A stretch of 64,000 bases of DNA from Streptomyces sp. WMMB 322 (GCF_900090145.1 NZ_FMHI01000013.1:124001-188000), one strand, 5' to 3'. Positions 1-9,270 are shown, numbered from the stretch's first letter. Notes: generated from the letters alone by a model not told the origin. Numbers and translations are program-made.

Positions 1-1221
1 CGGATAGCCCATGAAGTTGCCCGAATCGACGGCGAGTACGCGCTCGCGCGGCAGCAGTTCGTCGAGCCGGACGGACAGCGTGCGCGGATCGATGCTGCCG
101 CCTGCCGAATCGTCCGTGTACGCAACGGTCCGCCAGGCGAGTTCGCGCTCGATGCGCGCCCGCACCTCGGGGGAGCGGTAACCGTGCCGGCCGTCCTGCG
201 GCGGGTCCTCCGCGGGCGACGGGCCGCCTCCGGTGAACAGCGCCGTCACCGCCGAGGCCGTCGCTGCCGCATCGCCCACGACACCGAGGTCGACGGGCCG
301 GTGGGCTCCGATCGCCTCGGCCTCGACGTCGACCTGCACCAAGGACGCGTCCGCAGCGATCAGCGAACCGTGGCGCGTCGTCCACTTGTTGAGCGCGCAT
401 CCCCAGCCGACGACGAGGTCGGCCCCTGAGATCAGCTCGGCCGCCAGCGGCGAGGAGAAGCCGCCGGCGACGTCGAGGGACCACGGGTCGCCGTGGAAGA
501 GACCGCGCGCGACGGCCGAGGTGGCGAGCAACGCGCCGGTGGCGGCGCCGAGTTCGCGCAAGGCCTCCGCGGCGGGCCTTCCCTGTGAGCAGGGCCCGCG
601 GAGCGCACCGCGGCCGGCGATGAAGACGGGACGCCGCGCCCGCGCGAGCAGCCCCGCGAGTTCGGCCACCGCTTCCTGCGCCGGAGCCGGGCTGTGCAGC
701 CGCGGCGCTTCGGGTTCCGGCAGCGGCAGGGCAACTTCCCGGCTCTGCACATCGGTTGGAAGGTTCAGCACCACTGTGCGCCGCCCCGAGACCGCCAGAC
801 GGCAGGCCCGTACCGTGTCGGCGACGGCCGTGTCCGGTCCGTGCACCCGTTCCGGGCGCGCGCCCACGGCCCGGGCCAACGCGTCCTGGTCGATGCGGAA
901 GTTGGAGCGCAGATCGGCTGCCGGGGTGTCGGCGGCCAGAACGACCAGCGGGGTGCGGCTCTTTGCCGCTTCGGTGATGCCGGTCAGGGCGTTGGTCAGA
1001 CCGCAGCCCTGATGCACCGTGACGACACCGAGCCTGCCCGACACTCTCGCGTAGGCGTCCGCCATGACGGCCGCGCCGCTCTCGTGCCTCGCCGCCACGT
1101 ACCGGGCGCCCGCGGCGACCATGGCGCCGGTGACGTGGAAGTTGCCGCTGCCCACCACTCCGAATGCTCTGTCGGCGCCGAGCCGGACGAGAGTGCGGCC
1201 CACGGCTTCCGCGACGATCAC
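1..1221 (-). CDS. Thiamine-diphosphate-dependent enzyme (acetolactate synthase/benzoylformate decarboxylase-like), 3' end missing
   Basis: The visible 407 codons cover the N-terminal pyrimidine-binding domain and the middle domain of a ThDP enzyme. The conserved Glu that activates the cofactor lies in the RHESGAA motif near residue 45, followed by a typical GxxTVHQGCGLTN-like stretch. The cofactor-binding C-terminal domain lies beyond position 1. The start is the GTG at 1221, chosen because GGGGAG sits 8 nt upstream. It lies 94 nt downstream of the aromatic-acid-type carrier on the same strand, so the two probably form an operon and the substrate may be a 2-oxo acid. It is clearly a different subfamily from the oxalyl-CoA decarboxylase at 19150. 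Exact substrate unknown. Confidence 0.85.
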   Translation of the reverse strand, partial: MIVAEAVGRTLVRLGADRAFGVVGSGNFHVTGAMVAAGARYVAARHESGAAVMADAYARVSGRLGVVTVHQGCGLTNALTGITEAAKSRTPLVVLAADTPAADLRSNFRIDQDALARAVGARPERVHGPDTAVADTVRACRLAVSGRRTVVLNLPTDVQSREVALPLPEPEAPRLHSPAPAQEAVAELAGLLARARRPVFIAGRGALRGPCSQGRPAAEALRELGAATGALLATSAVARGLFHGDPWSLDVAGGFSSPLAAELISGADLVVGWGCALNKWTTRHGSLIAADASLVQVDVEAEAIGAHRPVDLGVVGDAAATASAVTALFTGGGPSPAEDPPQDGRHGYRSPEVRARIERELAWRTVAYTDDSAGGSIDPRTLSVRLDELLPRERVLAVDSGNFMGYP

Positions 1222-1315
1222 CAGCTCGTCTCCCCTCTCCCCGGGTCACGGACCTCCCCGGGCCTCGAACCGGCCCGTGAAGGCTGACCTGTGTTGATAC
1301 GCGTCGATACCCGCT

Positions 1316-2647
1316 TCACTTCCGCAGCGCGGGTATCAGCAGCATGGCGACCGCGCCCAGCACGGCCGGCGCCGCGAACGCGTAGAAGTTCGCATCCAGC
1401 CCCCACCCGGAGGCGAGGATGAATGCACCGTAGATCGGCCCGAGGACGGCGCCCAGCCGTCCCACACCCAGGGCCCAGCCGAGACCGGTGGCCCGCATGT
1501 GGGCGGGGTAGAAGTTCGCCGTGTAGGCGTTCACCAGGATCGTCGTCCCGATCGTGCACGCACCTGCGATGCCGACCAGCACGAACAGCACGAACCCCGG
1601 CAGTTCGAAGCTCAGCAGGAAGATGCACAGCGCGGCCGCGAGGAACATGCCCACAGTCACCGGCTTCGACCCGACGCGGTCGGCCAGCGCGCCGAACAGC
1701 GGAGTGCCGAGGATGGCGCCCAGGTTGAGCACGAGCAGGAAAGCCAGCGCCGACCCCAGCGGATAGCCGGCCTCCCGCATGATCTGGGCGAGCCAGGTGT
1801 TGAGGCCGTACACGAGCAGCAGTCCGACACCGGTACCGAGCCAGAACAGCAGCGTGCCGGCCACGTAGCGCGGGACGAACAGCGCCTTCAGGGTGGACAG
1901 TCCGCGAGGGGCGCTGTCCGTGTGCGCCGGCGGCTCCTCCAGGGCGAGGCGGTAGCGGCGCGCCAGCCTCTCGGCCTCTTCCCTGCGGCCGCGTGCGAGC
2001 AGGAAGCTCGCCGACTCGGGCAGCATTCGCCATGCGACCGGGAGGAGCGCGACGCCCAGCGCGACGCCGATCCAGAACATCGCGCGCCAGCCCAGCTGCG
2101 GCAGCACGACGATGGCCGTGAGCGCGGCCAGGATGCCGCCGACGGAATAGCCGGAGAACATCAGGCCGTTGGTGCGGCTGCGGTGCCGCGGGTGGGCGTA
2201 CTCGATCGTCAGCGCGATGGCGGTGGGCACGACGCCGCCGAGCCCGAGGCCGGCGAGGAACCTCGCCGCACCGAAGAAGCCCGGTGTCGGCGCGATCGCG
2301 GCGAGCCCCATGGCCGCCGTGAACCAGGTGATGCAGCCCAGCATGATGCGCCGGCGGCCCACGAGGTCGGTGACGGTGCCGGTCAGCATCGCGCCGAAGA
2401 GCATGCCGACGAGCGCATAGGCCCCGATACGTCCCGTCTCGGCCTCGGAGAGCTTCCACTCGGCCGAACCGTCGAGAAGGCTGGGCACGACGGTGCCGTA
2501 GACGATCAGGTCGTAGCCGTCGATGACGATCGTCGCGCAGCACAGGGCGACGACGAGAGCTCGTGAGCGGGTACGGGCTGCGGGCTCGGGCCGGGACGGC
2601 ACCGGTCCGGAGGGTGTGGGTTCGGCGGGGGCGGGATCAGAAGTCAC
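1316..2647 (-). CDS. MFS transporter, aromatic acid:H+ symporter (AAHS) type
   Basis: Integral membrane carrier of 443 aa with twelve predicted membrane segments. The first segment carries DGYDLIVYG, the signature of AAHS carriers such as PcaK and BenK, which import benzoate or hydroxybenzoates with protons. The loop between segments 2 and 3 has the expected GxxxDxxGRR-type motif. I chose the GTG at 2647 (protein begins VTSDPAP) because a GGAG lies just upstream; an ATG 32 codons further up would add only a low-complexity tail. It is followed by the ThDP enzyme, suggesting an uptake-plus-catabolism pair. Substrate is inferred from family only. Confidence 0.85.
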   Translation of the reverse strand: MTSDPAPAEPTPSGPVPSRPEPAARTRSRALVVALCCATIVIDGYDLIVYGTVVPSLLDGSAEWKLSEAETGRIGAYALVGMLFGAMLTGTVTDLVGRRRIMLGCITWFTAAMGLAAIAPTPGFFGAARFLAGLGLGGVVPTAIALTIEYAHPRHRSRTNGLMFSGYSVGGILAALTAIVVLPQLGWRAMFWIGVALGVALLPVAWRMLPESASFLLARGRREEAERLARRYRLALEEPPAHTDSAPRGLSTLKALFVPRYVAGTLLFWLGTGVGLLLVYGLNTWLAQIMREAGYPLGSALAFLLVLNLGAILGTPLFGALADRVGSKPVTVGMFLAAALCIFLLSFELPGFVLFVLVGIAGACTIGTTILVNAYTANFYPAHMRATGLGWALGVGRLGAVLGPIYGAFILASGWGLDANFYAFAAPAVLGAVAMLLIPALRK

Positions 2648-3135
2648 GCGATCTCCGGCGGGAGCGGTGCGTGCGCCCGCATTGCGGCGCGCACTGGGGA
2701 CGGCATGGCCGGGGGAGGCCCTGGTGAGGCGCGTGGGGGCCACAGGAAACCACGCCGGGAAGCGCGGCGGAAGACTCTGGCGCCGCCGGAGACCGTGCGC
2801 GAGTTTTCACCGACCTGGCATCGCCTCGCGGTTGAGGGCCAGTTGCGGGTGCTGCCACGCAGCCGAGCGTGCGCGGCGGACGGGGCGGCCTCGTACGGAG
2901 GGAGCGGTCGTGCCTGCGCTCCCACGGCAGGCATGCGGTCGTTCGAAGACCGAACACCCGGGACGGGCGGACGAGTTGGCATCGTCCCTCATCGTCCCTC
3001 CGCCAACCGCGCCTTCTCACACAGTGGTTGCCCCGCACCCGCCGTCAACGGGACGCCGGCGTCCCGCTCGACGGACAGCCCTGCGCCCCACGGTCCGGAT
3101 CCGGACCGTGGGGCGCAGAGCGGATGTGTTACCGG
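2648..3135. other. Intergenic region of 488 bp with MFS promoter side and LTD terminator side
   Basis: No convincing coding sequence. It holds the upstream side of the MFS gene and the downstream side of the lamin-tail gene, both on the minus strand. A small dyad GTTCG-N5-CGAAC lies at 2941-2955 and could be an operator. A 10-bp direct repeat (CATCGTCCCT) occurs twice around 2980-2999. The perfect palindrome at 3081-3118 is listed separately. Confidence 0.6.
3081..3118. terminator. Perfect 38-bp palindrome, terminator of the lamin-tail gene
   Basis: Two 19-nt arms (3081-3099 and 3100-3118) are exact reverse complements with no spacer between them. The structure begins 17 nt beyond the stop codon of the minus-strand gene at 3136. 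Position and strength fit an intrinsic terminator, though there is no U-tract, as is common in Streptomyces. Confidence 0.8.
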
Positions 3136-3597
3136 TCAGCGGCGGTGGTGGCGGCCCCAGGACTTGGTGTCGATCCAGCGGCCGCGGGCGTCGCGGAGGG
3201 TGGCTGCGTCGTTGTGGTCCCACACCTGGGCGCGGCGGCCCTGGTAGACGTGCCGGCTGTTGTCGCGGCCGAAACCGGTGTGGACCCGGACCGAGTCATG
3301 GCCCCGCAGCCACAGGTGGCGGAAGCGGTAGCGGTTCCCGTCGCGGTCGGTGAGGGTCCAGCCCTTCAGCCTCACCGTGTGGCGGCTGGTGTTGCGCACC
3401 TCGACCCACTCGGCATTGAGGCTGCGGTTGGAGTGGTGGCCCCAGCGGGGGCTTTCGTACTGCACCTGTCCGATCTTCACGGCCGAGCGGGGCGCGTGAG
3501 AGAAGTCGGAGGCCGTCGCAGGCAGGGCCGCTGCGCCCAGAAGGGCGCCGGAGGCCAGAAGCGTCGCCGCGAAGCGGAACGGACGGGAAGCAGCCAT
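3136..3597 (-). CDS. Secreted lamin-tail-domain protein
   Basis: Protein of 153 aa. Residues 1-32 form a Sec signal peptide with a basic start, a hydrophobic core and an ATASDF-type cleavage region. The rest is a lamin-tail domain (LTD), a small beta-sandwich found in many secreted actinomycete proteins; visible hallmarks are EWVEVRNTS, LKGWTLTDRDGN and the closing VYQGRRAQVWDHNDAATLRD. The ATG at 3597 follows GAGGAG at good spacing, so the longer upstream reading is not used. It is transcribed alone and ends at a very strong hairpin. Role unknown; LTDs are thought to mediate surface or nucleic-acid contacts. Confidence 0.88.
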   Translation of the reverse strand: MAASRPFRFAATLLASGALLGAAALPATASDFSHAPRSAVKIGQVQYESPRWGHHSNRSLNAEWVEVRNTSRHTVRLKGWTLTDRDGNRYRFRHLWLRGHDSVRVHTGFGRDNSRHVYQGRRAQVWDHNDAATLRDARGRWIDTKSWGRHHRR

Positions 3598-4049
3598 GTG
3601 GTGTCTCCTCGAAGTCATGCACACACGGCCGCCCTTGACCGGCCGGTGCGATCGGATTCCCGGCCGAGTGCCGAGAGGCACCAATGTGGTGGGGCATCAC
3701 TCCCAGGAAGGGATACACGAGGGCGTATTACAGAATGCGGACAAATCTGCAATCTGCCGGTGGCCGTGTGCAGCGGCACCCCGCACCGGCCCGGCGAGCT
3801 GCGGCACCCGCACCGCTACCGGCCGCTCCTCGTGGGTCGGTTGCTGAGAGGCGTCCACAGTGGGTGCGCGAACGGGTCCCCGAACACGTCCCGTTCGGCC
3901 CCCGGCAGTGCGTTTCCGCCCGCCGGGGACTCTTCTTCGCCCCCGGGCACGCCTCGTGGTTGCCGGTTCAAGGCGTCACGACTCGCAGGGTGTCCACTTC
4001 CGGGGGGCCCGCTCGACGATCCGCACGGGCTCACGCGCACCCCGCCCTC
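3598..4049. other. Intergenic region of 452 bp
   Basis: Lies between the start of the lamin-tail gene and the stop of the glycosyltransferase gene. The part around 3700-3765 is richer in A/T than its surroundings and should contain the promoter of the lamin-tail gene. Open frames here have no recognisable domain or good ribosome site, so I call no gene. Confidence 0.5.
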
Positions 4050-5267
4050 TTACCGGCCGACCGCGTCGAGCAGCGACTTCGCGGCCACCGCGGCCCCGTC
4101 GGTGCGAATCTTGCAGGCCACGCTGGTCGCCCGTGCGCGGGCACCGGAGCTCAATGCGACTTCGAGCGCGGCAGACAGAGACTCCGAGGTCGGAACCGGA
4201 CCGTCGTGTGCCGCCCCGATTCCCAGCTCGGCCACCCGTCCCGCCCAGTAGGGCTGGTCCGCCGCCTGCGGCACCACCACCTGAGGCGCACCTGCCCGGG
4301 CGGCCGTGGTCGTGGTGCCCGCGCCGCCGTGGTGCACGACGGCGGCCACGCGAGCGAACAGCGCCTGATGGTTGACCTCGCCCACGACGAAACAGTCGTC
4401 CCCGTCGTCGATCAGGGCGAGGCCGGCCCAGCCGCGGGTCAGTACGGCGCGGCGGCCCTGCGACCGGACCGCGTCGACGGCCACCCGGGCGACGTCTGCC
4501 GCGGCGTGCATCGGCATGCTGCCGAAGCCGACGTACACCGGCGGCGCACCGGCGTCCAGGAAGGCCTCCAGCTCGTCCGGTAGAGGGCGTTCGTCCGGCA
4601 GGATCCACGCGCCGGTCTGGACGACGTCGAGGTCCGGCGTCCCGTGCCACGGGTCCAGTACCGGGTCCGTCGCCAGCCACGGCCGCAGTCCGATCACGTA
4701 GTCGCGGACGCTGTCCACCGGCGAAAGGCCGGCCGACGCCCGGTTCGAGTTGAGCGCCTCACCGAACAGCGCGTCGATGCTCCGGGCGTCCAGGTCCCAC
4801 AGGACCCGGTTGTCCGTCACCTCGGGCGGGTGCGGCCGTCCCGGATACTCCAGCGGCCGGCGGTGCGGCGAGGGCAGGGTGAGCTGCTGGAAGGTCACGG
4901 ACGCAGAGGGCACGCCCAGTTTCTCCGCCACCGACAGAGCGCCCGCCGCAGCCGGCATCACGCCGGTCGCGACCAGGGCGTCGCATCCCTCGGCCGCCGC
5001 TTCGGTCACGGCGTCCAACTGGGCGGCGATCAGCTCGGCAGCGCGCCGGGGCAGCGACGACGGCGGCGGCGCCGCCTTCGTCAGTGAGCGCGCCGACAGC
5101 CAGACGGGCACCAGCGGCACGCCGGCACCGTCCAGGCGCCGGGCGAAGTCCTCGTCCGGCGGCGCACACACGCAAACCTCCGCGCCCAGTGTCCGCAACT
5201 CCACCGCGAGTGCCACCAGCGGTTCGACATCCCCCCGCGACCCGTACGTCGACAACAGCACGCGCAT
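4050..5267 (-). CDS. GT1-family glycosyltransferase (UGT/MGT-like)
   Basis: Cytosolic GT-B enzyme of 405 aa that transfers a sugar from a nucleotide donor to a small-molecule acceptor. The N-terminal STYGSRGDVEPLVAL motif and the donor-binding motif HHGGAGTTTTAARAGAPQVVVP, followed by DQPYWAGRVAELG, are hallmarks of the family that includes sterol and glycopeptide glucosyltransferases and macrolide-inactivating Mgt. Start is ATG 5267 after a GGGGGA stretch. It stands alone on the minus strand. It could glycosylate an antibiotic, a sterol-like lipid or an endogenous metabolite; sequence alone does not decide. Confidence 0.88.
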   Translation of the reverse strand: MRVLLSTYGSRGDVEPLVALAVELRTLGAEVCVCAPPDEDFARRLDGAGVPLVPVWLSARSLTKAAPPPSSLPRRAAELIAAQLDAVTEAAAEGCDALVATGVMPAAAGALSVAEKLGVPSASVTFQQLTLPSPHRRPLEYPGRPHPPEVTDNRVLWDLDARSIDALFGEALNSNRASAGLSPVDSVRDYVIGLRPWLATDPVLDPWHGTPDLDVVQTGAWILPDERPLPDELEAFLDAGAPPVYVGFGSMPMHAAADVARVAVDAVRSQGRRAVLTRGWAGLALIDDGDDCFVVGEVNHQALFARVAAVVHHGGAGTTTTAARAGAPQVVVPQAADQPYWAGRVAELGIGAAHDGPVPTSESLSAALEVALSSGARARATSVACKIRTDGAAVAAKSLLDAVGR

Positions 5268-5319
5268 TCCGCATCCCCCGCTCTCCGGCCTCTTCCGGGC
5301 TTCGGCCGGTGATTCTGCG

Positions 5320-5354
5320 GCACAAGAGGGGCCTTGCCGCAAGGCCCCCTGTGC
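5320..5354. terminator. Hairpin upstream of the glycosyltransferase gene
   Basis: GGGGCCTT and AAGGCCCC pair around a 5-nt loop, and GCACA/TGTGC extend the stem after a small bulge. It lies 212 nt beyond the MatC-type carrier stop and 53 nt before the glycosyltransferase start, so it could terminate the CoA-transferase/carrier operon or act in the glycosyltransferase leader. Confidence 0.5.
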
Positions 5355-5566
5355 GCTATACGTTGAGAGTGGCAAGGAGCGGACGACCTCCTTGCCTTTC
5401 CTTTTGCACCCCGGTCGCGGACGATTCGCCGGGCAATCGGCAGCTGACGGTCGACTTCCCCTGGGGGAGGGGCAGTTCGGTGTGAGGCGGATCCGATGTC
5501 CGTACGGGCCGGGGCGCCGCGGTGCCCCGGCCCGCAGGTGCGGCACGGCTCGTCAGCCCGGCCGGC

Positions 5567-6970
5567 TCACCACCAGCCGAAGGCCAGCCAGGCGAGGAAG
5601 GGCGCCACGACGATCGACACGAGCCCGTAGGTGAGGAGCTGGCGGAAGAGGCGTGGCCGTGCGGACGGTTCCGCGGCCCCCAGGATCAGGCCGCCGGTGA
5701 TGCCCAGCGGGTTGATGTCGACCAGTACCGATGCCAGCGCCAGGGCGAGCACGCCGCCCACGGGGGAGAGGCCGTCGGCAACCAGCGGGGGCAGCAGCGG
5801 CATCGCGGTGACGAACACGGCGATCGAGCTGGCGGCGAACGAGGTGATGCCCGCTATGTAGCAGAGCACCAGCAGGCTGAGAACCGGCGACCCGTGGACC
5901 TGGAGCAGGTCGCTGATCTTCTTGAACGCACCGAGGTCCTCCATGAGGCCCACGTACGTCAGCAGGCCGCCGATCAGCAGCACCACTCCCCACGGGATCC
6001 GCGAGACGACCGCCCCGGGCTTCAGGCGCAGCACAAGCTGGAGAAGCATCGCCGCGGTCAGACCGAGGTACCCCACGTTCATCTCCAAGCCGACCGACAG
6101 CACGACGACGGTGAGCAGGCAGAACACCGTGAGGGTGCGGGTTCCGCGGCTTGCACGCGGTGCTTCGGACAATGGCGGCGCGTCCGCCGGGCCGGAAGGC
6201 GCGTCTGACGCGCCGGCAGGACGGGGGTGTGCGGGTGCTTCCTGCGGATCCGGTGAGGTGCCCTCGGCCCGGCCGCCCCCGGCAGGCGCCGCCGGTGCGG
6301 CAGCGCCGACGCGTGCGGCCCGGGCACCCGCGCCGGCCGGTGCGGCGGCCCTGCCTTTCGGCACGGCACCGGTCCGCGAAGCGACGAAAAGGCAGCCCGT
6401 GCACACCGCCAGACCTGTCAGCACCCCGCCGAGGAGGAAGGTCACCGGAGCCGAACCGGGCAGGCCGACGCCGAGCTTGGTGCTCAGCTCGCGGGCGGTG
6501 ACGCCGTAGACCGCGAGTGGCGAGAGCAGCCCGCTGATGATTCCGGTGACTCCGAGGACGGCCGCCACCAGCGGCGAGATCCCGTACCGCGCGGCGAGGC
6601 CGAGCGCGATCGGGGCGACGATGGCGGTCGCGGCGGCCGGCAGCGTGCCGACCGCGGTGAGCACGGCACCGATGACGAACGGAACCAGCGCAATCAGCAC
6701 CAGCCGCCCGCCGACCAGCCGCAGCAGCAGGTCGAGCAGCCAGTCGAGCGTGCCGTTGAGGTGGGCGACGGCGAACAGGGCCGTCACGCCGACGATGAGC
6801 ACGAAGAAGTCCGCCGGGAAGAAACCCGTCACGTCGTCAGCCGGCACACCGGCGGCGATACCGAGGAGGAACGCGGCCGACAGGGCGGCCAGCCCCAGGT
6901 CGAACCCGCGTATCAGGGTCGCCGCGAAGAGGACGACCAGCACGATGATGGACAGGACTGCGACTGTCAT
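5567..6970 (-). CDS. MatC-type dicarboxylate carrier (SLC13-like ion-transporter superfamily)
   Basis: Membrane protein of 467 aa with about eleven membrane segments in two halves, separated by an Ala/Gly/Pro-rich cytosolic loop of roughly 70 residues. The first 140 residues match the MatC N-terminal domain pattern, with VNGTLDW-like and TLPAAATA motifs, as in the malonate carrier of rhizobia. The C-terminal half repeats the pattern with NPLGITGGLILG. I start at ATG 6970, 9 nt after GAGGAAAG; a TTG two codons upstream is too close to that site. It begins 15 nt after the CoA-transferase stop, so the acid imported is probably the one that is activated. Substrate likely a dicarboxylate, not proven. 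Confidence 0.82.
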   Translation of the reverse strand: MTVAVLSIIVLVVLFAATLIRGFDLGLAALSAAFLLGIAAGVPADDVTGFFPADFFVLIVGVTALFAVAHLNGTLDWLLDLLLRLVGGRLVLIALVPFVIGAVLTAVGTLPAAATAIVAPIALGLAARYGISPLVAAVLGVTGIISGLLSPLAVYGVTARELSTKLGVGLPGSAPVTFLLGGVLTGLAVCTGCLFVASRTGAVPKGRAAAPAGAGARAARVGAAAPAAPAGGGRAEGTSPDPQEAPAHPRPAGASDAPSGPADAPPLSEAPRASRGTRTLTVFCLLTVVVLSVGLEMNVGYLGLTAAMLLQLVLRLKPGAVVSRIPWGVVLLIGGLLTYVGLMEDLGAFKKISDLLQVHGSPVLSLLVLCYIAGITSFAASSIAVFVTAMPLLPPLVADGLSPVGGVLALALASVLVDINPLGITGGLILGAAEPSARPRLFRQLLTYGLVSIVVAPFLAWLAFGWW

Positions 6971-6985
6971 GAGCAAGCTCTTTCC

Positions 6986-8173
6986 TCAGACCACTCCGCG
7001 GTGGCGCAGATCATCGATCTCCGGCTCGGTCAGCCCGGCAAGGTCCCGCAGCACTTCGGTGGTGTGCTGACCGAGGGCCGGGGCGTCGCGGCCGACCGTG
7101 CTCCCGAAACCCGAGAAACGGCCGGCCGGAGCCTGCATGAGACGGGGACGTCCCCCGTCTTCGTCCGGTACCTCCACCACCGACCCGCGGAAGCGGATGT
7201 GCGGGTCGGCGCAGATGTCCGCCGCCGAGTTCACCGGTCCCGCGGCGACACCGGCCTCCACGAGCAGGGACATCAGCGGTTCCAGGTCGTGAGCCGCGAC
7301 GAAGGAGGCGACTCGCGCCTCGATCTCCTCGCGGTGCTTCAGACGCGCGGTCATGGAGTCGTGGACGGCGAGATCCTCGGCGCCCATGACGGTGACCAGA
7401 CGCCGCCACATCTGCTCCGTCGACGCGGGCAGGGCCAGCCAGCGGCCGTCGCGCGTGCGGTAGAGGCTGTTGGGGCTGATGTGGGGGTTCTGGTTGCCCT
7501 GACGTTCGCGGCTCTCACCCGTCGCGCCGTACTCGACGACGAAGTCCTCCATCATGCGGAGCAACGGCTCGTAGAGGGGGATGTCGGCGAGCTGTGCCTG
7601 CCCGGTCAGGTCCCGCTGACGCAGCGCCAGCATGGCCGCGAACGCCGCATAGATGCCGGTGACGCCGTCGGCGACCGGATAGCCGGCGAAGAACGGCGGC
7701 TGCTCCGGTGAACCGGTGCGGTGGGTCAGGCCGGCGAAGGCCTCCGCGACGCGTGCGAACCCCGGGCGGTCCGCGTAGGGGCCGGTGCGGCCGTATGCGC
7801 TGACGTGAACCATCACCAGGTCCGGCCGGTAGGCGCGGAGGTCGTCGAAGTCGATCCGGAAGCGGCGCAGCGTCGCCGGGCGGAAGTTGGTCACCACGAT
7901 GTCCGCGGCTCCGGCCAGCCGTCCGACCACTTCCGCCGCGCCGTCCTGGTGCAGATCGACCGTCACGCTCCGCTTGGCCCGGCCCAGCATCGTCCAGGCC
8001 GCCGAGACGCCGTCCTCCAGCGGCGGATAGCCCCGCGCCGGGTCGCCGTCGACGGGATGCTCGACCTTGACCACCTCGGCACCGAACTCGCCGAGCAGTG
8101 AGGACGCCAGCGGTCCGGCCAGGATCGTCGAGACGTCCAGGACGCGGACTCCGTGCAGCGGACCATCGGACAC
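6986..8173 (-). CDS. Family III CoA-transferase (CaiB/BaiF)
   Basis: Cytosolic enzyme of 395 aa that moves CoA between carboxylic acids. The first 45 residues carry GVRVLDVSTILAGP and GAEVVKVEHP, the nucleotide-binding signature of the family, and a conserved Asp expected to form the acyl-anhydride is present around residues 165-175 (YPVADGVTG). Start is GTG 8173 with GAAAGGAA upstream. It is co-transcribed with the MatC-type carrier and divergent from a LysR gene that probably controls both. Formyl-CoA transferase would fit the oxalyl-CoA decarboxylase 11 kb away, but the N-terminal motif looks closer to general acyl-CoA transferases, so I leave the acid unnamed. Confidence 0.85.
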   Translation of the reverse strand: MSDGPLHGVRVLDVSTILAGPLASSLLGEFGAEVVKVEHPVDGDPARGYPPLEDGVSAAWTMLGRAKRSVTVDLHQDGAAEVVGRLAGAADIVVTNFRPATLRRFRIDFDDLRAYRPDLVMVHVSAYGRTGPYADRPGFARVAEAFAGLTHRTGSPEQPPFFAGYPVADGVTGIYAAFAAMLALRQRDLTGQAQLADIPLYEPLLRMMEDFVVEYGATGESRERQGNQNPHISPNSLYRTRDGRWLALPASTEQMWRRLVTVMGAEDLAVHDSMTARLKHREEIEARVASFVAAHDLEPLMSLLVEAGVAAGPVNSAADICADPHIRFRGSVVEVPDEDGGRPRLMQAPAGRFSGFGSTVGRDAPALGQHTTEVLRDLAGLTEPEIDDLRHRGVV

Positions 8174-8281
8174 TGCGTATTCCTTTCACGCCGGGACATC
8201 GGAGCGGCCCTGTCTCCAGGGCACTCGTCACAATGCCCCGCTCCGAGGGCGCCGGGAAGGCACGATCCGAGCTCACAGGTG

Positions 8282-8296
8282 AAAGGTTCTGCCTTT
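8282..8296. promoter_or_regulatory. Dyad AAAGG-N5-CCTTT in the divergent LysR/CoA-transferase promoter
   Basis: The 134-bp space between the two divergent genes contains this perfect 5-bp inverted repeat 12 nt before the LysR start. LysR regulators usually bind inside such divergent spacers and repress their own gene. The exact site is a guess. Confidence 0.35.
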
Positions 8297-8307
8297 ATGG
8301 TGGGCCG

Positions 8308-9207
8308 GTGCGGGTGGAGAGAGCGCGGTACTTCCTTGCCGCCGTCGAGACAGGGTCGCTGCGTTCGGCGGCCGTCCGGTGCGGAGTGAGCCAGCCCACC
8401 GTCGGGCAGCAGATCGCCCTGCTCGAAGAGGAACTCGACGTCGTCCTGCTCACCCGCAGCCGGCACGGTGTGCGTCCCACACCGGCCGGTCAGGCCCTCC
8501 TCGACCCGCTGGGCCGGCTGGTCGCGGCCGAGGACGCGGTGCGGGAATCGGCCATGGAATCCAGCGACGCATATCGCGGACGGGTCCAGATCGGCGGCGT
8601 CTCGGTGACCGCGGAGACGGTGATCGCTCCCGTGATCGGCGACCTTCGCCGCCACCATCCCGGACTGCGCTTCACCGTCCGTGAAGGAGCCTCGAGCGAC
8701 ATCGAGGCCGCCGTACTCGACGGCGGGCTGGACTTCGGAGTCATCACGACGCCGATGAGCCCGGCCGCGACGGGACTGCACCGGATACCCCTCGTCTCGG
8801 CTCCCGTCGGGATCTACGCGCGCACCGACCATCCCCTCGCCGGGCGCGGCAACGTCCACTGGCACGACCTGGAGGCCTGGCCCGTCGTCACCATGCGGAA
8901 GGGCACCGTGATGTGGGAAATGCTGCACCGGCACGTCGCCGCCCCCGACGTCGTCGTCCAGGCCATGTCGGCGCGCACCGTGAAGGTGATGGTCGGGCGG
9001 GGAGCCGGACTCGGGCTCCTCGCCGGCTTCGAGACCTCGGCCGACATCTCCGGCCTGGTCTGGCTGCCGCTGCGCGACGCGGACCCCGTCCACCTGTGCC
9101 TGACCCAGCGGCGGGAAGGCCGGCCCTCACGGTCCGCCCTGATCGTACGGCGCCTCATACGGGCCAGGGCCGACGAGTTGAGGGAGTCGGGGGAGCTGAG
9201 GGAGTAG
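8308..9207 (+). CDS. LysR-family transcriptional regulator
   Basis: Protein of 299 aa. Residues 1-60 form the winged helix-turn-helix, with SLRSAAVRCGVSQPTVGQQIALLEEEL as the recognition region. Residues from about 90 form the two-lobed co-inducer domain. The GTG at 8308 is used; another GTG two codons later is equally possible because no clear Shine-Dalgarno is seen, which also leaves open a near-leaderless mRNA. Divergent position points to control of the CoA-transferase/MatC operon, with the imported acid as the likely co-inducer. Confidence 0.85.
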   Translation: MRVERARYFLAAVETGSLRSAAVRCGVSQPTVGQQIALLEEELDVVLLTRSRHGVRPTPAGQALLDPLGRLVAAEDAVRESAMESSDAYRGRVQIGGVSVTAETVIAPVIGDLRRHHPGLRFTVREGASSDIEAAVLDGGLDFGVITTPMSPAATGLHRIPLVSAPVGIYARTDHPLAGRGNVHWHDLEAWPVVTMRKGTVMWEMLHRHVAAPDVVVQAMSARTVKVMVGRGAGLGLLAGFETSADISGLVWLPLRDADPVHLCLTQRREGRPSRSALIVRRLIRARADELRESGELRE

Positions 9208-9270
9208 GGCGCGGGGCGGCTCCGGGCCGGACCCTCACCGCTTCCAGCCGGGGCCGCTCGCGCCTGCCGG

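Noticed and set aside
1..1221. Calling the left-edge ThDP enzyme a second oxalyl-CoA decarboxylase
   Set aside because: Motifs differ from the oxc at 19150, and it is paired with an aromatic-acid-type carrier.
3816..4040. Minus-strand frame between the lamin-tail and glycosyltransferase genes
   Set aside because: No domain, no ribosome site; long open frames are expected by chance at this GC content.
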